Shown here: positions 25,061 to 33,794 of the stretch, piece by piece
Numbering within the stretch: the stretch's first letter is position 1
Layout: every line of letters begins with the position of its first letter
Assembly (NCBI GenBank): GCA_022822545.1
Contig: JAJEBE010000022.1
Span: forward strand, 1-63,222
DNA: 63,222 nt
Direction: 5' to 3'
Source of the DNA: Anaerolineae bacterium
GTDB taxonomy: Bacteria; Chloroflexota; Anaerolineae; Aggregatilineales; Phototrophicaceae
Made by a program: the position numbers and the translations under genes
The notes under the pieces: generated by a model
What the model was told of the DNA's origin: nothing
What the model saw: the letters and a program-made list of their open reading frames with translations, nothing else
Databases searched by the model: none

Positions 25061-27085
25061 ATGACGAAAAGCAAACGACCGATTATCGCCGAAGATCTCA
25101 ACCGCATCCATTATCTGCAAGACCCGCAAATCAGCCCCGACGGGGATCATGTCGCCTTTGTCCTGGTCTCGCCGGATCCGCTGGAAAAGACTTACAAGCG
25201 CAATATTTGGCTGTACCAAATCGAGGGGGGCGACTCAATACAGCTGACCCGCGGCGACAAAGACAGCCAGCCGCGCTGGTCGCCGGACGGGAAGCAACTG
25301 GCATTTGTCTCGGCGCGCGGCGACAAACCGCAGATTTACCTGCTGCCGACGTCCGCGCCCGGCGGGGAAGCGCGACCGCTGACAGCGCTGGAGAGGGGCG
25401 GCCACAGTCCAAGTTGGTCGCCCGATGGAAGCCGTATCGCCATGCTCGCGCCAATGAGCCGGGCGGAGCGCATGGCGGAGGAGAACGAGAGCGACGGGCC
25501 GACCGAAGCTAAAGACAAACTTGAAAGCAAACATCAAAAAGAACGCAAAGTGGAAGAGGAAGCTGAGCGTTGGGATCCGCGGCCGATGTGGCGCATACCG
25601 TATCGGCAAGGCACAAGCTATGTCGATGAGCGCTACGATCAGGTGCTGGTGGCGGACGTGGCGGAATCGGCCGATGCCAAGCCCCGGCGATTGACCGGTC
25701 TTGACGCCCATTACACCGCGCCGCAGTGGTCGGCCGATGGACGGTCGATATTTACGGCGCGCACGATGACGCCGGAGGGCGACGAACCCTGGCGCGCCAT
25801 GAATGTGTATTCGCTTGATGTGGAGACGGGCGCGGAGACGGCGCTGTCCGATGGCAGTTTCAGCGTATACGCGCCCAAGCCATCGCCGGATGGCAAATGG
25901 ATCGCCTGCGGACGGGGACAAATCGGCAGCACCGATATGCCCGCGCGCTTGGTCATTATGGCCGTTGACGGGAGCGAGACGCGCGTCCTCAATGAGTCGC
26001 TGGACCGCGAAGCAATCGACTGGGCCTGGTCGCCGGATAATGTGCTGGCGCTGAGCCTCGAGAGTGAAGGCACGGTCTTGCCCTGGCTTTACGATCCCGC
26101 CGCCGACCGTCTCAGCCAGGCGCATAGCGGAACCTGCGATGTCGAAGAGATTGACATCGGCCGCGGCGGCGCGCTGGCGCTGACCGTCTCGACGCCGGCG
26201 AATCCGCAGGAGCTCTACTGGCTGGCGGAGGGCGAATTCCGCGAAGTCACTAGCTTCAACCAGGAATGGCTGGACGAGGTCATCGTGCAGCCGGTGCAGG
26301 AACTACGATTCGAGTCGCCCCATGGCGACGTGCAAGGCTGGTACATTCTGCCTGTCGGTCATGAAGCCGGCGACAAGGCGCCGCTGGCGCTCAACATTCA
26401 TGGCGGTCCGCATGCCGCCTGGGGTTTCTCCACGAAGTCCATGTGGCATGAGTGGCAGTTCCACGCGGCCCGCGGTTATGCCGTCTTCTACTGCAACCCG
26501 CATGGCAGCGGCGGTTATGGCGAGGCCTTCATGCGCAAGCTGCACGCCGCCTGGGGACCGGTCGCGATGGATGACATCATGGCCGGCGTGGACGCGTTTC
26601 TGGCGCTTGGCTACGCTGACGAGGGGCGCATGGCCATCACCGGCGGCTCCTATGGGGGTTACATGACGGCCTGGATCATCGGCCATACGGATCGATTCGC
26701 GGCGGCCGTTTCCCAGCGAGGCGTCTACAATATCTCAAGCTTCTACGGCACATCGGATGTTCCGCTGCTTATGTCCAACGAATTTGACGCCGAACCCTGG
26801 GACGACCACGATGTCTACTGGGAGAACTCGCCGTTGAAATACGCGGCGAATATCAAGACGCCGTTGCTGCTGATCCACTCCGAGAACGACTTTCGCGTGC
26901 CGATTGAGCAAGGTGAGCAGCTCTTCGCCTGGGTGCGGCGCGCGACCGATACGCCGGTGCGCATGCTGCGCTATCCGCGGGAGGGGCACGAGCTTTCGCG
27001 CAGCGGCGAGCCCGGGCATCGCGTCAGCCGCTTGACTGAGATGATAAACTGGTTCGACCGTTACACTGGCGCTGAGCCAAAGTAG
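25061..27085 (+). CDS. S9-family prolyl-oligopeptidase-like serine peptidase
   Basis: 674 residues. N-terminal beta-propeller with WSPDGKQ and WSPDGSR repeats (about 10-400) filters substrates; C-terminal alpha/beta-hydrolase (about 410-674). Catalytic triad Ser530 in GGSYGGYMTAW, Asp610 in SENDFRVP and His643 in REGHELS. Close to acylaminoacyl- and dipeptidyl-peptidase-like bacterial enzymes of the cytoplasm, since no signal peptide is present. Its stop is immediately next to the stop of the convergent MarR gene. Confidence 0.93.
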   Translation: MTKSKRPIIAEDLNRIHYLQDPQISPDGDHVAFVLVSPDPLEKTYKRNIWLYQIEGGDSIQLTRGDKDSQPRWSPDGKQLAFVSARGDKPQIYLLPTSAPGGEARPLTALERGGHSPSWSPDGSRIAMLAPMSRAERMAEENESDGPTEAKDKLESKHQKERKVEEEAERWDPRPMWRIPYRQGTSYVDERYDQVLVADVAESADAKPRRLTGLDAHYTAPQWSADGRSIFTARTMTPEGDEPWRAMNVYSLDVETGAETALSDGSFSVYAPKPSPDGKWIACGRGQIGSTDMPARLVIMAVDGSETRVLNESLDREAIDWAWSPDNVLALSLESEGTVLPWLYDPAADRLSQAHSGTCDVEEIDIGRGGALALTVSTPANPQELYWLAEGEFREVTSFNQEWLDEVIVQPVQELRFESPHGDVQGWYILPVGHEAGDKAPLALNIHGGPHAAWGFSTKSMWHEWQFHAARGYAVFYCNPHGSGGYGEAFMRKLHAAWGPVAMDDIMAGVDAFLALGYADEGRMAITGGSYGGYMTAWIIGHTDRFAAAVSQRGVYNISSFYGTSDVPLLMSNEFDAEPWDDHDVYWENSPLKYAANIKTPLLLIHSENDFRVPIEQGEQLFAWVRRATDTPVRMLRYPREGHELSRSGEPGHRVSRLTEMINWFDRYTGAEPK

Positions 27086-27556
27086 TCAGGGGCTATCGCC
27101 GACGGGAAAGCGCTGTGAGAAGACCGTGAAGTAGCGGCGCACCTGGTCGATGATGTCGCGGCGCTGGGCCTCCGGCAGGGCGCCGAAGACCGCCCGCAAC
27201 TGGTCCATCAAGGCGCGCTGCACCGCTATGAAACGCGCGGCGCCCGCTTCTGTGAGAATGACGTCAACAGAGCGCCCGTCGCTTTGATTGCGTTGCCGCC
27301 GCACCAAAGGCGGGTTCATCGTTTCCAGTCGTTTGACCAAGCCGGTCATTGTCGCGCTGGTCAGATGATGATCGCGAGCGATGTCGCCGATACGACAGGC
27401 GCCGGCATTCTCCGACAGCGTCTTGAGCACATAAAACTGGGGCGGCGTCAACTGATGCGCCTCAAAGTGGCTGGCGAGACGTTTTTCGCCGTCCGTGACG
27501 ATATCAAAGAGAATCGACCACAACTCCGCCACATCTCGATTCAGTTCTTGATCCAC
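27086..27556 (-). CDS. MarR-family transcriptional regulator
   Basis: 156 residues. Winged helix-turn-helix about 35-110 with CRIGDIARDHHLTSATMTGLVKRLE as recognition helix, and the wing RRQRNQSDGRSV; flanking helices form the dimer. MarR proteins repress genes until a small ligand binds. Starts with GTG 11 bases after the stop of the dehydrogenase gene, so it lies in the same leftward operon and probably controls it. No operator palindrome was recognised. Confidence 0.88.
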   Translation of the reverse strand: MDQELNRDVAELWSILFDIVTDGEKRLASHFEAHQLTPPQFYVLKTLSENAGACRIGDIARDHHLTSATMTGLVKRLETMNPPLVRRQRNQSDGRSVDVILTEAGAARFIAVQRALMDQLRAVFGALPEAQRRDIIDQVRRYFTVFSQRFPVGDSP

Positions 27557-27567
27557 CCTCAGCCGCC

Positions 27568-28650
27568 TTAATCGCCCAAGGCATCCCAGACTTCAAGTTT
27601 ACCACGCGCCTCGCGAATAACTTCATCGGTGAATTCGCTGGTGCTGGCCCGGCCGCCGAGGTCAGGCGTTTTGATGCCATTGTAAACCGCTTCCAGAGCC
27701 GATTCATATATGGCGCGGCTGGCGAGGGCGGCATCCCGGCCATCGACATAGCGGAGCAAGGCGCCGCAAGCCAGAATCATCGCCATTGGATTGGCGATAT
27801 TTTTGCCCGTGAGGCTGGGCGCGGTGCCATGCGGCGCTTCCGTCACCGCCACTTTGACCTTGAAGTCGTCGTCGAAACCGATAATCACCGATTCAGCGCC
27901 GGCGATGGTGCCGAACATCTTGATGACGAGGTCGCTCAGGGAATCGCCATCGCGATTGAGCGCGGGAATGACGAGGGGCTCACCCGATGTTTCCAGCAGC
28001 AGGGCGTAGGTCGCGTCAATGAGCTGGGGGTTGTAGCGCACGCGGGGATGGAGCGCGGCGGCCCGATCGAGTTCTTCCTTGAACAAGCCCTCGTAGACCG
28101 GGCTGACGGTGTATTTGGGCCCGCCGAAGACGCTGGCGCTGTGGGCTTCAGCATATTGAAAGGTGAACTCGGCCACGGCACGGCAAGTGCGCCGGCTGAT
28201 ATGGCGCTTGTTATAGGCGATCTCATCAAGGCCTTCGCCCTCGCGCCATTCTTCAGCGGCGTAAGCGCCTTCAACCGCCATGCGAACGACGGCGATCGGC
28301 GCGTGCACGCCAGCTAGCGGTCGCACTGAGGGGATCCGCCGGCCGGTTCTCAAGATCACGCTGCCATGAACGAGCTCGCGCAGGAGAGCGTTGGGGCTGC
28401 CGACATCGTCGGGGTCGCCCGGCGTGATTGTCGCCGCCTTGATAGCCAAGCCCGTTTCAAGAATGCGCGCGGCCGCCTCTCTAACCACGTCATTCTTCGT
28501 GCGGCGCCGATTCTCAAGCGACAGATCAAAGGTCTCGAAGGCGAGATTGCGCAGACGGATCACGCTGGGGTCCAGCACGCGCAGCGCCTCATCGAGCAGT
28601 TCCTGCCCGGTTTCATCACCTGTCAAGATGCAAATGGTTGTTTTGCTCAA
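27568..28650 (-). CDS. Isocitrate/isopropylmalate dehydrogenase-family enzyme
   Basis: 360 residues, the length of IMDH/ICDH-type beta-decarboxylating dehydrogenases. Glycine loop reads GDETGQEL (usually GDGIGPE), the arginine-rich substrate loop is LRTGRRIPSVRPLAGV, YAEAHSASVFGGPKYTVSP is present, IGFDDDFKV and then EAPHGTAPSLTGKNIANP for the NAD site. The IDP-type aspartates are recognisable but the substrate is not. Start by TTG with AAAGG about 10 bases upstream; the ORF extends upstream but that part is low-quality. Followed by the MarR gene. Confidence 0.78.
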   Translation of the reverse strand: MSKTTICILTGDETGQELLDEALRVLDPSVIRLRNLAFETFDLSLENRRRTKNDVVREAAARILETGLAIKAATITPGDPDDVGSPNALLRELVHGSVILRTGRRIPSVRPLAGVHAPIAVVRMAVEGAYAAEEWREGEGLDEIAYNKRHISRRTCRAVAEFTFQYAEAHSASVFGGPKYTVSPVYEGLFKEELDRAAALHPRVRYNPQLIDATYALLLETSGEPLVIPALNRDGDSLSDLVIKMFGTIAGAESVIIGFDDDFKVKVAVTEAPHGTAPSLTGKNIANPMAMILACGALLRYVDGRDAALASRAIYESALEAVYNGIKTPDLGGRASTSEFTDEVIREARGKLEVWDALGD

Positions 28651-28830
28651 AGCCGGCTTGCCTTTCAGATGGGATCGCGAATCTTTATTCTGTATTGTAC
28701 TAAAGGAGGCGAGGCAGTGTGTCGGCTTTGGCGGCATAGATTGCAAACAATCGGGCTGAGTTATTTGACGAGATGCGGTAAAATGAATGTCGAATGCCTT
28801 TCAGGAATGACAAGATGGGGCTGCAATCTC

Positions 28831-29871
28831 ATGCGTGTAACCAAAGTCTTGCTTCTTCTTCTGTTGCTCTTTGCCCTGCTGTTCAGCGTTCAGGCACAAG
28901 AAGAGACCGAATATACATCGACCGTGAACTGGTTTTACTCCGCCTGCGAAGACCGCATGGTGATTGATCTATCCGGCGCCATGGAGAGCGGGTACGATTT
29001 GTATTATCAAGCCTTTAACGCCTATGGCGGTTTGGGCCAAGCGATCACCGGTTTGCGGCGCGTCAATGTCGATGGGGATTACGCGGTCAGCCAGATCGTA
29101 TATTGGTCGGATGGCGCGACGCGCGCCTTGGGCGAGCCTGTCAGCGTGGTCATTCGCATCGGGCGCGAGAGCGATGCGGACAGCACGATATTCCAGGCGC
29201 CTTCGGATGACCTGCTCAAGGAATGCGAAGCGCCGGCGAACACGCTCGTCGAAGGCATAGATACCTCGGCGGCTCCCCGACTCATGTCCTCATCCGGCGT
29301 AATCACGCCCGACGGCGACATATTGAACCCGGTGTATTCGCAGCCGGTGGAGCCGATCGTGCAAATTGGCGCGCGGCCCAGCGTATCCATCGTGCCGGGC
29401 CGGACGGAGAATCCGGGTCTTATATTCGCCGAATGCGTCGATGTGGACGGGGCTGACCCCGGCATCCTGTATGACACGGACACGATACGGGTATTCTGGT
29501 CCTGGTACGCCAAGACGCCGGAGCAGGTGCAGGCGCATATCGACAACGCCCAATACGCGATTCAATTGCACGGGCTGGAAATTCCCAATGTCGAAGTCAG
29601 CGAGATCAAGCAGATGCCGGGCAGCCTCAACTGGTGGGTCTTCTATACGGTGAATTTTGGACCCAAGTGGGAACCGGGCAATTACGAGATCAACTACGCG
29701 GTCGGCTGGGCGCAAGCCATCACCGATGGCTATGAGAATTATGGACCGGGCACGGAAAACGAGCGCTTGGGCAGCTACTGCCGATTTACGATTCAGACGA
29801 ATCCCTATGGTATTGAAGTGCTGCACGAACAACCGTCGATGCCCTTAAAAACTTACCCTTGGGAGTCTTAG
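28831..29871 (+). CDS. Secreted protein of unknown function
   Basis: 346 residues with a signal peptide (MRVTKVLLLLLLLFALLF, cleavage after VQA near 23). The mature part is mostly beta-strand, with two pairs of cysteines (near residues 34 and 133, and 191 and 322) and a repeated fold (TVNWFYSACEDRM, then RTENPGLIFAECVDVDG). No family recognised. In the extracellular space it may act in adhesion or binding. The upstream ATG at 28783 would add 16 residues without a signal-like sequence. The rsmG gene starts 13 bases after its stop. Confidence 0.55.
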   Translation: MRVTKVLLLLLLLFALLFSVQAQEETEYTSTVNWFYSACEDRMVIDLSGAMESGYDLYYQAFNAYGGLGQAITGLRRVNVDGDYAVSQIVYWSDGATRALGEPVSVVIRIGRESDADSTIFQAPSDDLLKECEAPANTLVEGIDTSAAPRLMSSSGVITPDGDILNPVYSQPVEPIVQIGARPSVSIVPGRTENPGLIFAECVDVDGADPGILYDTDTIRVFWSWYAKTPEQVQAHIDNAQYAIQLHGLEIPNVEVSEIKQMPGSLNWWVFYTVNFGPKWEPGNYEINYAVGWAQAITDGYENYGPGTENERLGSYCRFTIQTNPYGIEVLHEQPSMPLKTYPWES

Positions 29872-29884
29872 CGCGCAGCTGACA

Positions 29885-30628
29885 ATGACGCCTCCGGATA
29901 TCGGCGAAGCGCATTGGCGGGAACTCCGCGCCCGCGCCAAGTCACTGCTCAATCTCGAATTGAACGCCGAGCAGCTTGGGCGCTTTGCCCGCTTTACGAC
30001 TTTGCTGCTGGAATGGAACCAGCGCATCAACTTGACCGGGATCACCGATCCTGATGAGATCGCCGTCAAGCATTTTTTGGATTCCTTGACGCTTGCGACT
30101 GTCATTCCCCGATTTGACGGATTGCGGATCGTCGATGTCGGGACGGGGGCGGGCTTCCCCGGCTTGGTCATCGCCATTATGTATCCCGAATGCCAGGTGA
30201 CTTTGATGGACTCGACGGGCAAGAAGCTGCGCTTCATCGAGCATATCGGCGAGGCGCTGGGTCTCGGCAATATCCGTGTCTTGCATTCGCGGGCGGAAGA
30301 CGCCGGGCGGAGCCGATCGCATCGCGAGGTTTATGACATTGTCACCGCGCGGGCGGTCGCCCCGATGCCGGCGCTGATGGAATACACCTTGCCGCTGGCG
30401 AAATTGGAGGGACAGGTGATCGTCATGCGCGGCGCGGAGGCCTACGACGAAAGCAATGCGGCGGCGCGAGCGATCGACATATTGGGGGGCGAGTTGTATG
30501 CCATCGAGGAAATCCGACTGCCGACCCTGTCCAATTCCCGCTACCTCGTCCTCGTGGACAAGGTGGAGCCGACGCCGAGGGGCTACCCGCGGAATGCCGG
30601 CACGCCGACGCGGGAACCAATCGTGTAG
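29885..30628 (+). CDS. rsmG: 16S rRNA (guanine-527-N7)-methyltransferase
   Basis: 247 residues. N-terminal LLEWNQRINLTGITDPDEIAVKHFLDSL, then the SAM loop IVDVGTGAGFPGLVIAIMYP, and VTARAVAPMPALMEY are the signature run of RsmG (GidB). It methylates N7 of G527 in the 530 loop of 16S rRNA in the 30S subunit. The C-terminus is longer than in E. coli GidB (about 207) by a basic, Pro-rich tail of about 20 residues. The usual neighbour gidA (mnmG) is absent here. Confidence 0.95.
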   Translation: MTPPDIGEAHWRELRARAKSLLNLELNAEQLGRFARFTTLLLEWNQRINLTGITDPDEIAVKHFLDSLTLATVIPRFDGLRIVDVGTGAGFPGLVIAIMYPECQVTLMDSTGKKLRFIEHIGEALGLGNIRVLHSRAEDAGRSRSHREVYDIVTARAVAPMPALMEYTLPLAKLEGQVIVMRGAEAYDESNAAARAIDILGGELYAIEEIRLPTLSNSRYLVLVDKVEPTPRGYPRNAGTPTREPIV

Positions 30629-30669
30629 ATTCATTGCTCCGAACTGACAGAGCGAGCCGACGCGATGCG

Positions 30670-30990
30670 CTAATCGCCGGGCGCGTTTGTCGGCGCATGC
30701 AGGGCAATGCGATAGGGATACCATTCGGCGCGGAACAGCTTCTTCGCCACGCCCGGATCGCCGGCAGTGATCTGGCGCATATGGTCATCATCGCGCGCAT
30801 TGAAAATGGCGATGCCGAAGGCCGAATAATCGCTGTTGAGGGTGCGGCCGGCCAGAATGAGCGCGCCCGCTTCCATCAGTGTCTTGAGATAAGTGAAGTG
30901 CTCAGCCGTGATTTGAGCCTCTTCGTCGGTTGGGCCCGCCGAAAGCATCTCGGGGCGCACCGGCTGTATACGATATATGTAGGCGGGCAT
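30670..30990 (-). CDS. YCII-family protein
   Basis: 106 residues. MPAYIYRIQPVRPEML, then HFTYLKTLMEAGALILAGRTL with a conserved His and Asp, and the typical Asp-His pair near the middle place it in the YciI/YCII dimeric ferredoxin-like fold. Biochemical role of most YCII proteins is unknown; one group catalyses hydrolytic or lyase reactions. ATG at 30990 is preferred because GGAG precedes it by 7 bases. Confidence 0.72.
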   Translation of the reverse strand: MPAYIYRIQPVRPEMLSAGPTDEEAQITAEHFTYLKTLMEAGALILAGRTLNSDYSAFGIAIFNARDDDHMRQITAGDPGVAKKLFRAEWYPYRIALHAPTNAPGD

Positions 30991-31182
30991 GGCGGGCTCC
31001 ATTTCACAAGGGACTCGAATTGAAGCTTCATCCTAACGACGATCGCGCCAGCTGGGGAGAGGGCGTTGCGCGATGGCGGCAGGCCTCGATTTTCGCCGCG
31101 CCTCAAAATCGCCGCCTTCAGTCCTTTCATTTCAGAACGCCTGTGCTATAATGACTCCAATCCCAAGCAACTGAGGACCGCC

Positions 31183-31512
31183 ATGCCATCGCCCGGCTCA
31201 AGTTCCATGACGAGATCAACGCCGCCCGCCTGCTTGCAGGATCAACGTGCCCTTCCCCACTGGCGCAAAATGCTGCGCCGCCGGCAAAATGCGACTTTGT
31301 CCGAAAAGGGTTTTCCCTTGTCCGACAAACGGACAATGTCAGATATACTCCTAATACACACCAACAATCCGATACCCTCACGCTTGCTCCCGACGCCTCC
31401 ATTCAACTCCCGACAAAGCCCAAGGCCGCCCGCAAAGACTCCCATAATGCCAATAACGACGGGAGTGGTGAATCCCCCAGCATGGAATTCGAGATATGTC
31501 CTGTATCCTTGA
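31183..31512 (+). pseudogene. Possible frameshifted small gene
   Basis: An ATG at 31183 with GAGGA upstream and TATAAT (31147-31152) gives a low-quality Ser/Pro-rich frame. The next frame reads protein-like from just after the ATG, AIARLKFHDEINAARLLAG and later APPAKCDFVRKGFSLVRQ, and stays open past 31512. One missing base near the start would explain this. The family is unknown to me. It may equally be chance. Confidence 0.25.
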
Positions 31513-31526
31513 GATTCACCACTCCC
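31461..31526. repeat. Short inverted-repeat element (13-bp ends)
   Basis: GGGAGTGGTGAAT (31461-31473) and its perfect complement ATTCACCACTCCC (31514-31526) enclose a 40-base centre. The same 13-mer occurs alone at 35042-35054 and at 37131-37143 (with an imperfect partner). Likely a small palindromic repeat family. Confidence 0.6.
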
Positions 31527-31564
31527 CGGCTTTACGGCGCTTATGAGGGGCGCGTTCGATTGGC

Positions 31565-31570
31565 TATAAT
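31565..31570 (+). promoter_or_regulatory. -10 box of the DUF3467/translin operon
   Basis: TATAAT 33 bases before the DUF3467 ATG; no good -35 box at 16-18 bases upstream, so only the -10 is called. Confidence 0.45.
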
Positions 31571-31602
31571 GATGGCATCTAGCATAATGACGCGAGGCTC
31601 TC

Positions 31603-31929
31603 ATGGCAGAACCCAAGTCGCAGAAGCGCCAGGTCAAACTGGAACTGCCGCGCGACCCCAGCGCGATCTATTCCAACATGGTCATGATTACCCACAACGC
31701 CAACGAGGTGATATTCGATTTCATCCAGGTGATGCCGAATGATGACCGGGCGCGTTTGCAAAAGCGGGTCATCATGACGCCGACGCACAGCAAGCTCTTC
31801 CTGAACGCCCTCCAGGAAAACATCGCCAAGTATGAAGCCAGCCATGGCGCATTGACGACGCCGCCGCGGCCGACGCTGGCGGATCAGCTCTTCGGCGCGG
31901 TGAAGCCCGCGGACGACGATGATGAATAA
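31603..31929 (+). CDS. DUF3467 family protein
   Basis: 108 residues. YSNMVMITHNANEVIFDFIQ and VIMTPTHSKLFLNALQENI are the family signature; the fold is a small alpha/beta domain with a positively charged loop. Function not established. C-terminal acidic tail (KPADDDDE). The translin-like gene overlaps its end by 11 bases, so the two are co-translated. Confidence 0.87.
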   Translation: MAEPKSQKRQVKLELPRDPSAIYSNMVMITHNANEVIFDFIQVMPNDDRARLQKRVIMTPTHSKLFLNALQENIAKYEASHGALTTPPRPTLADQLFGAVKPADDDDE

Positions 31930-32572
31930 TCTGGAGCAGATCTGCGACGAGGTCCGCGCTGACCTTGAGGCGCGCAATGCCGCGCGCGATGCCGCAATCT
32001 CGCTGTCACGCCCGCTCATACGCCATTGTTCCGAGGGCATCCGCGCCATCCACCGGCGCGATTGGGCGCTGGCTGATGAAAAGCTGGAGCAAGTCCAGGC
32101 CGGCGCCAAAGAACTAAAGGCGACCGTCCGCGGCTTTCCCGATCTGTACCATACCGGCTACAGTCAGGATGCCATGAAGGAAGTCGCCGAGGCATTCATC
32201 ACGCGCGCGATCATAAGCGGTGAAGCGCTGCCGTCGGCGGTCGAGCTGGGCATAGAAAGCGCGACCTACTTAAAAGGCCTGGGCGAAGCCGCCACCGAAT
32301 TGCGCCGTTTCATCCTGGACATTCTGCGGCGGCAAGACAGCCACAGCGACGAGGCCGAGCGCCTGCTGGGCGCGATGGATGCCATTTACGATCAACTCGT
32401 GACCTTCGATTTCCCCGATGCGCTGACGCATGGATTGCGCCGCCAAACCGACATCGTCCGAGGCGTGCTCGAGCGGACCCGCGGCGACCTGACACAGAGC
32501 CTGCGGCAGCAAGAACTGCAGGACGCGCTATCCGACCTGGAAGCCAAACTGCAAATCGACAGCGAAACTTGA
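31919..32572 (+). CDS. Translin-family protein
   Basis: 217 residues, almost entirely helical (MNNLEQICDEVRADLEARNAARDAAISLSR, FPDLYHTGYSQDAMKEV, GAMDAIYDQLVTFDFPDALTHGLRR, split). It matches bacterial/archaeal translin homologues, which bind RNA or ssDNA as ring-shaped oligomers; in eukaryotes the translin/TRAX pair is an endoribonuclease. Acidic residues of the TRAX-type active site are not clearly identifiable. Overlaps DUF3467 by 11 bases, a pairing that suggests a joint nucleic-acid role, which is an inference. Confidence 0.82.
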   Translation: MMNNLEQICDEVRADLEARNAARDAAISLSRPLIRHCSEGIRAIHRRDWALADEKLEQVQAGAKELKATVRGFPDLYHTGYSQDAMKEVAEAFITRAIISGEALPSAVELGIESATYLKGLGEAATELRRFILDILRRQDSHSDEAERLLGAMDAIYDQLVTFDFPDALTHGLRRQTDIVRGVLERTRGDLTQSLRQQELQDALSDLEAKLQIDSET

Positions 32573-32591
32573 CGCGCTGAATCAACCTAGA

Positions 32592-33476
32592 CTAGCCGGC
32601 CGGCTTCCATTCGATCAAGGCGCCGGCCACCCAGGTCGGCTTAGGCTGGTCGTATAACTCCGATGAGTCGGTAAAGCTGATATCCAGCACTTCGCCTCTC
32701 ATGGGACCGCGCAGATAGCGGTAGACCTGGCCGGTATCGCGGGCATCGCTTTTCGATTCGACGCAATGCTGGTTGTAAGCCCGGTAGTCGCCTCGCTCGA
32801 GAATCCGGATCCCGGCTTCGATCGTCGCCCGGGCGTAGGCCAAGCCCGCTTCATCGTGGTCATAAGCGTCTTCCGGCGCATCGCCATAACCGATGCCATG
32901 ATGGAAGGGATCGGCCGTGCTGACCACCACCGCATCTTCCAGCAAGCGCGCCAGCTCGTCGATGCCCGGCAGAGCCTCCGGCTTGCCGCCGGCGAGATAT
33001 GGATAGCGTTCAAAGACGCGCGGCGCCTTATCGGCCGCGATGCCGCGGCGATTGAGCTCCGCTTCCCAGAAGTGCCGCCAGCTGATCAGGGCATGATCGC
33101 CGGTCCATTCGCGACGCCCGTTTAAGCCTGGACCTTGAATGCCCCAGAATTCGAAATCGGCCGGGTCCGCGCCGGCCGCGACGGCCACGCGGGCCGCTTC
33201 CATCGCCGGCGTGAAGGCATGCAGCACGCTGAGCGCCACCACTTTGTCAGCGCCGCTATCCAGCGCGGCTTGGACGCAGGCGGCGATCTGGTAGCCACAG
33301 TCATGGACGCCGGCATGGGGGAACACGAGCACGCCGCCCGCGTTCAGCGTATCGGCGAGTTTCCACTGCTGTCCGCGTTCCAGATGTTCTAGGGCGCCCG
33401 CCTGCCCTAATTCAGCATGTTCACGGGCATAGAGCGCGTGTACTTTCTTTTGCAGCGCGTCGCGATCCAGTTCCAT
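32592..33476 (-). CDS. MEMO1-like (AmmeMemoRadiSam B-type) protein
   Basis: 294 residues. PHAGVHDCG (metal-site His), ALSVLHAFTP (second His), STADPFHHG with Asp-x3-His, and YNQHCVESK (Cys) follow the order of the ligands in MEMO1 and its prokaryotic relatives. MEMO-like proteins bind iron or copper; the molecular role of the bacterial group is unsettled. Convergent with the translin gene, 19 bases apart. LigB-like dioxygenases share the fold and are the main alternative. Confidence 0.62.
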   Translation of the reverse strand: MELDRDALQKKVHALYAREHAELGQAGALEHLERGQQWKLADTLNAGGVLVFPHAGVHDCGYQIAACVQAALDSGADKVVALSVLHAFTPAMEAARVAVAAGADPADFEFWGIQGPGLNGRREWTGDHALISWRHFWEAELNRRGIAADKAPRVFERYPYLAGGKPEALPGIDELARLLEDAVVVSTADPFHHGIGYGDAPEDAYDHDEAGLAYARATIEAGIRILERGDYRAYNQHCVESKSDARDTGQVYRYLRGPMRGEVLDISFTDSSELYDQPKPTWVAGALIEWKPAG

Positions 33477-33556
33477 TTTCTCAGTCCTTTGGGATTATCA
33501 TAACCTTTCAAGTTGTAACGCAGCGGCCCGATGGCGTCAACATTGTGAAATGCGCC

Positions 33557-33584
33557 TTGACCTACAGGCTAAGGCCGCTATAAT
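33557..33584 (+). promoter_or_regulatory. Promoter of rplJ-rplL
   Basis: TTGACC (33557-33562), 16-base spacer, TATAAT (33579-33584): the best sigma-70-type promoter in the window, as expected for ribosomal genes. Confidence 0.8.
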
Positions 33585-33611
33585 GCGCGCTTGTAAAACC
33601 GCATAGCGACG

Positions 33612-33790
33612 TTAACCGCAGACAGCAGGGGGGCAGCCGCCCTTAATCACCTGCCGAGGGACGCGCAGACAGCCTGATTGCAAACAAGCAAGCCCGGACT
33701 TGGTCGCGACCTCAAATTGCGGGTCGCGATTTATATTGAACGCGCCTGTTCCGCCTTAGACGGAGCAGCCGCCCGATGATGAAAGGAGCG
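33612..33790 (+). ncRNA. L10 leader (autoregulatory 5' UTR)
   Basis: Contains AACCGCAGACAGCAGG, then GGGCAGCCGCCCTTAATCAC, CTGCCGAGGG, the conserved block that L10-(L12)4 binds in the rplJ mRNA leader to repress its own translation. The following GGTCGCGACC/GGTCGCGATT arm and AAAGGAG Shine-Dalgarno complete the usual layout. A covariance search with the Rfam L10 leader model would confirm the exact fold. Confidence 0.75.
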
Positions 33791-33794
33791 CCAA

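Larger units (their letters stand above)
30991..31602. other. Intergenic region with a degraded ORF and an inverted-repeat element
   Basis: 612 bases. Contains a -10 box TATAAT at 31147-31152, a broken ORF (31183-31512), an inverted repeat pair at 31461-31526, and the promoter -10 box of the next gene. No intact gene seen. Confidence 0.5.

Noticed and set aside
30698..30715. Another copy of the element's terminal repeat (GCAGGGCAATGCGATAGGG)
   Set aside because: It differs from CAGGGCAATCGCATC in the diagnostic part, lies within the YCII gene and has no inverted partner or direct repeats.
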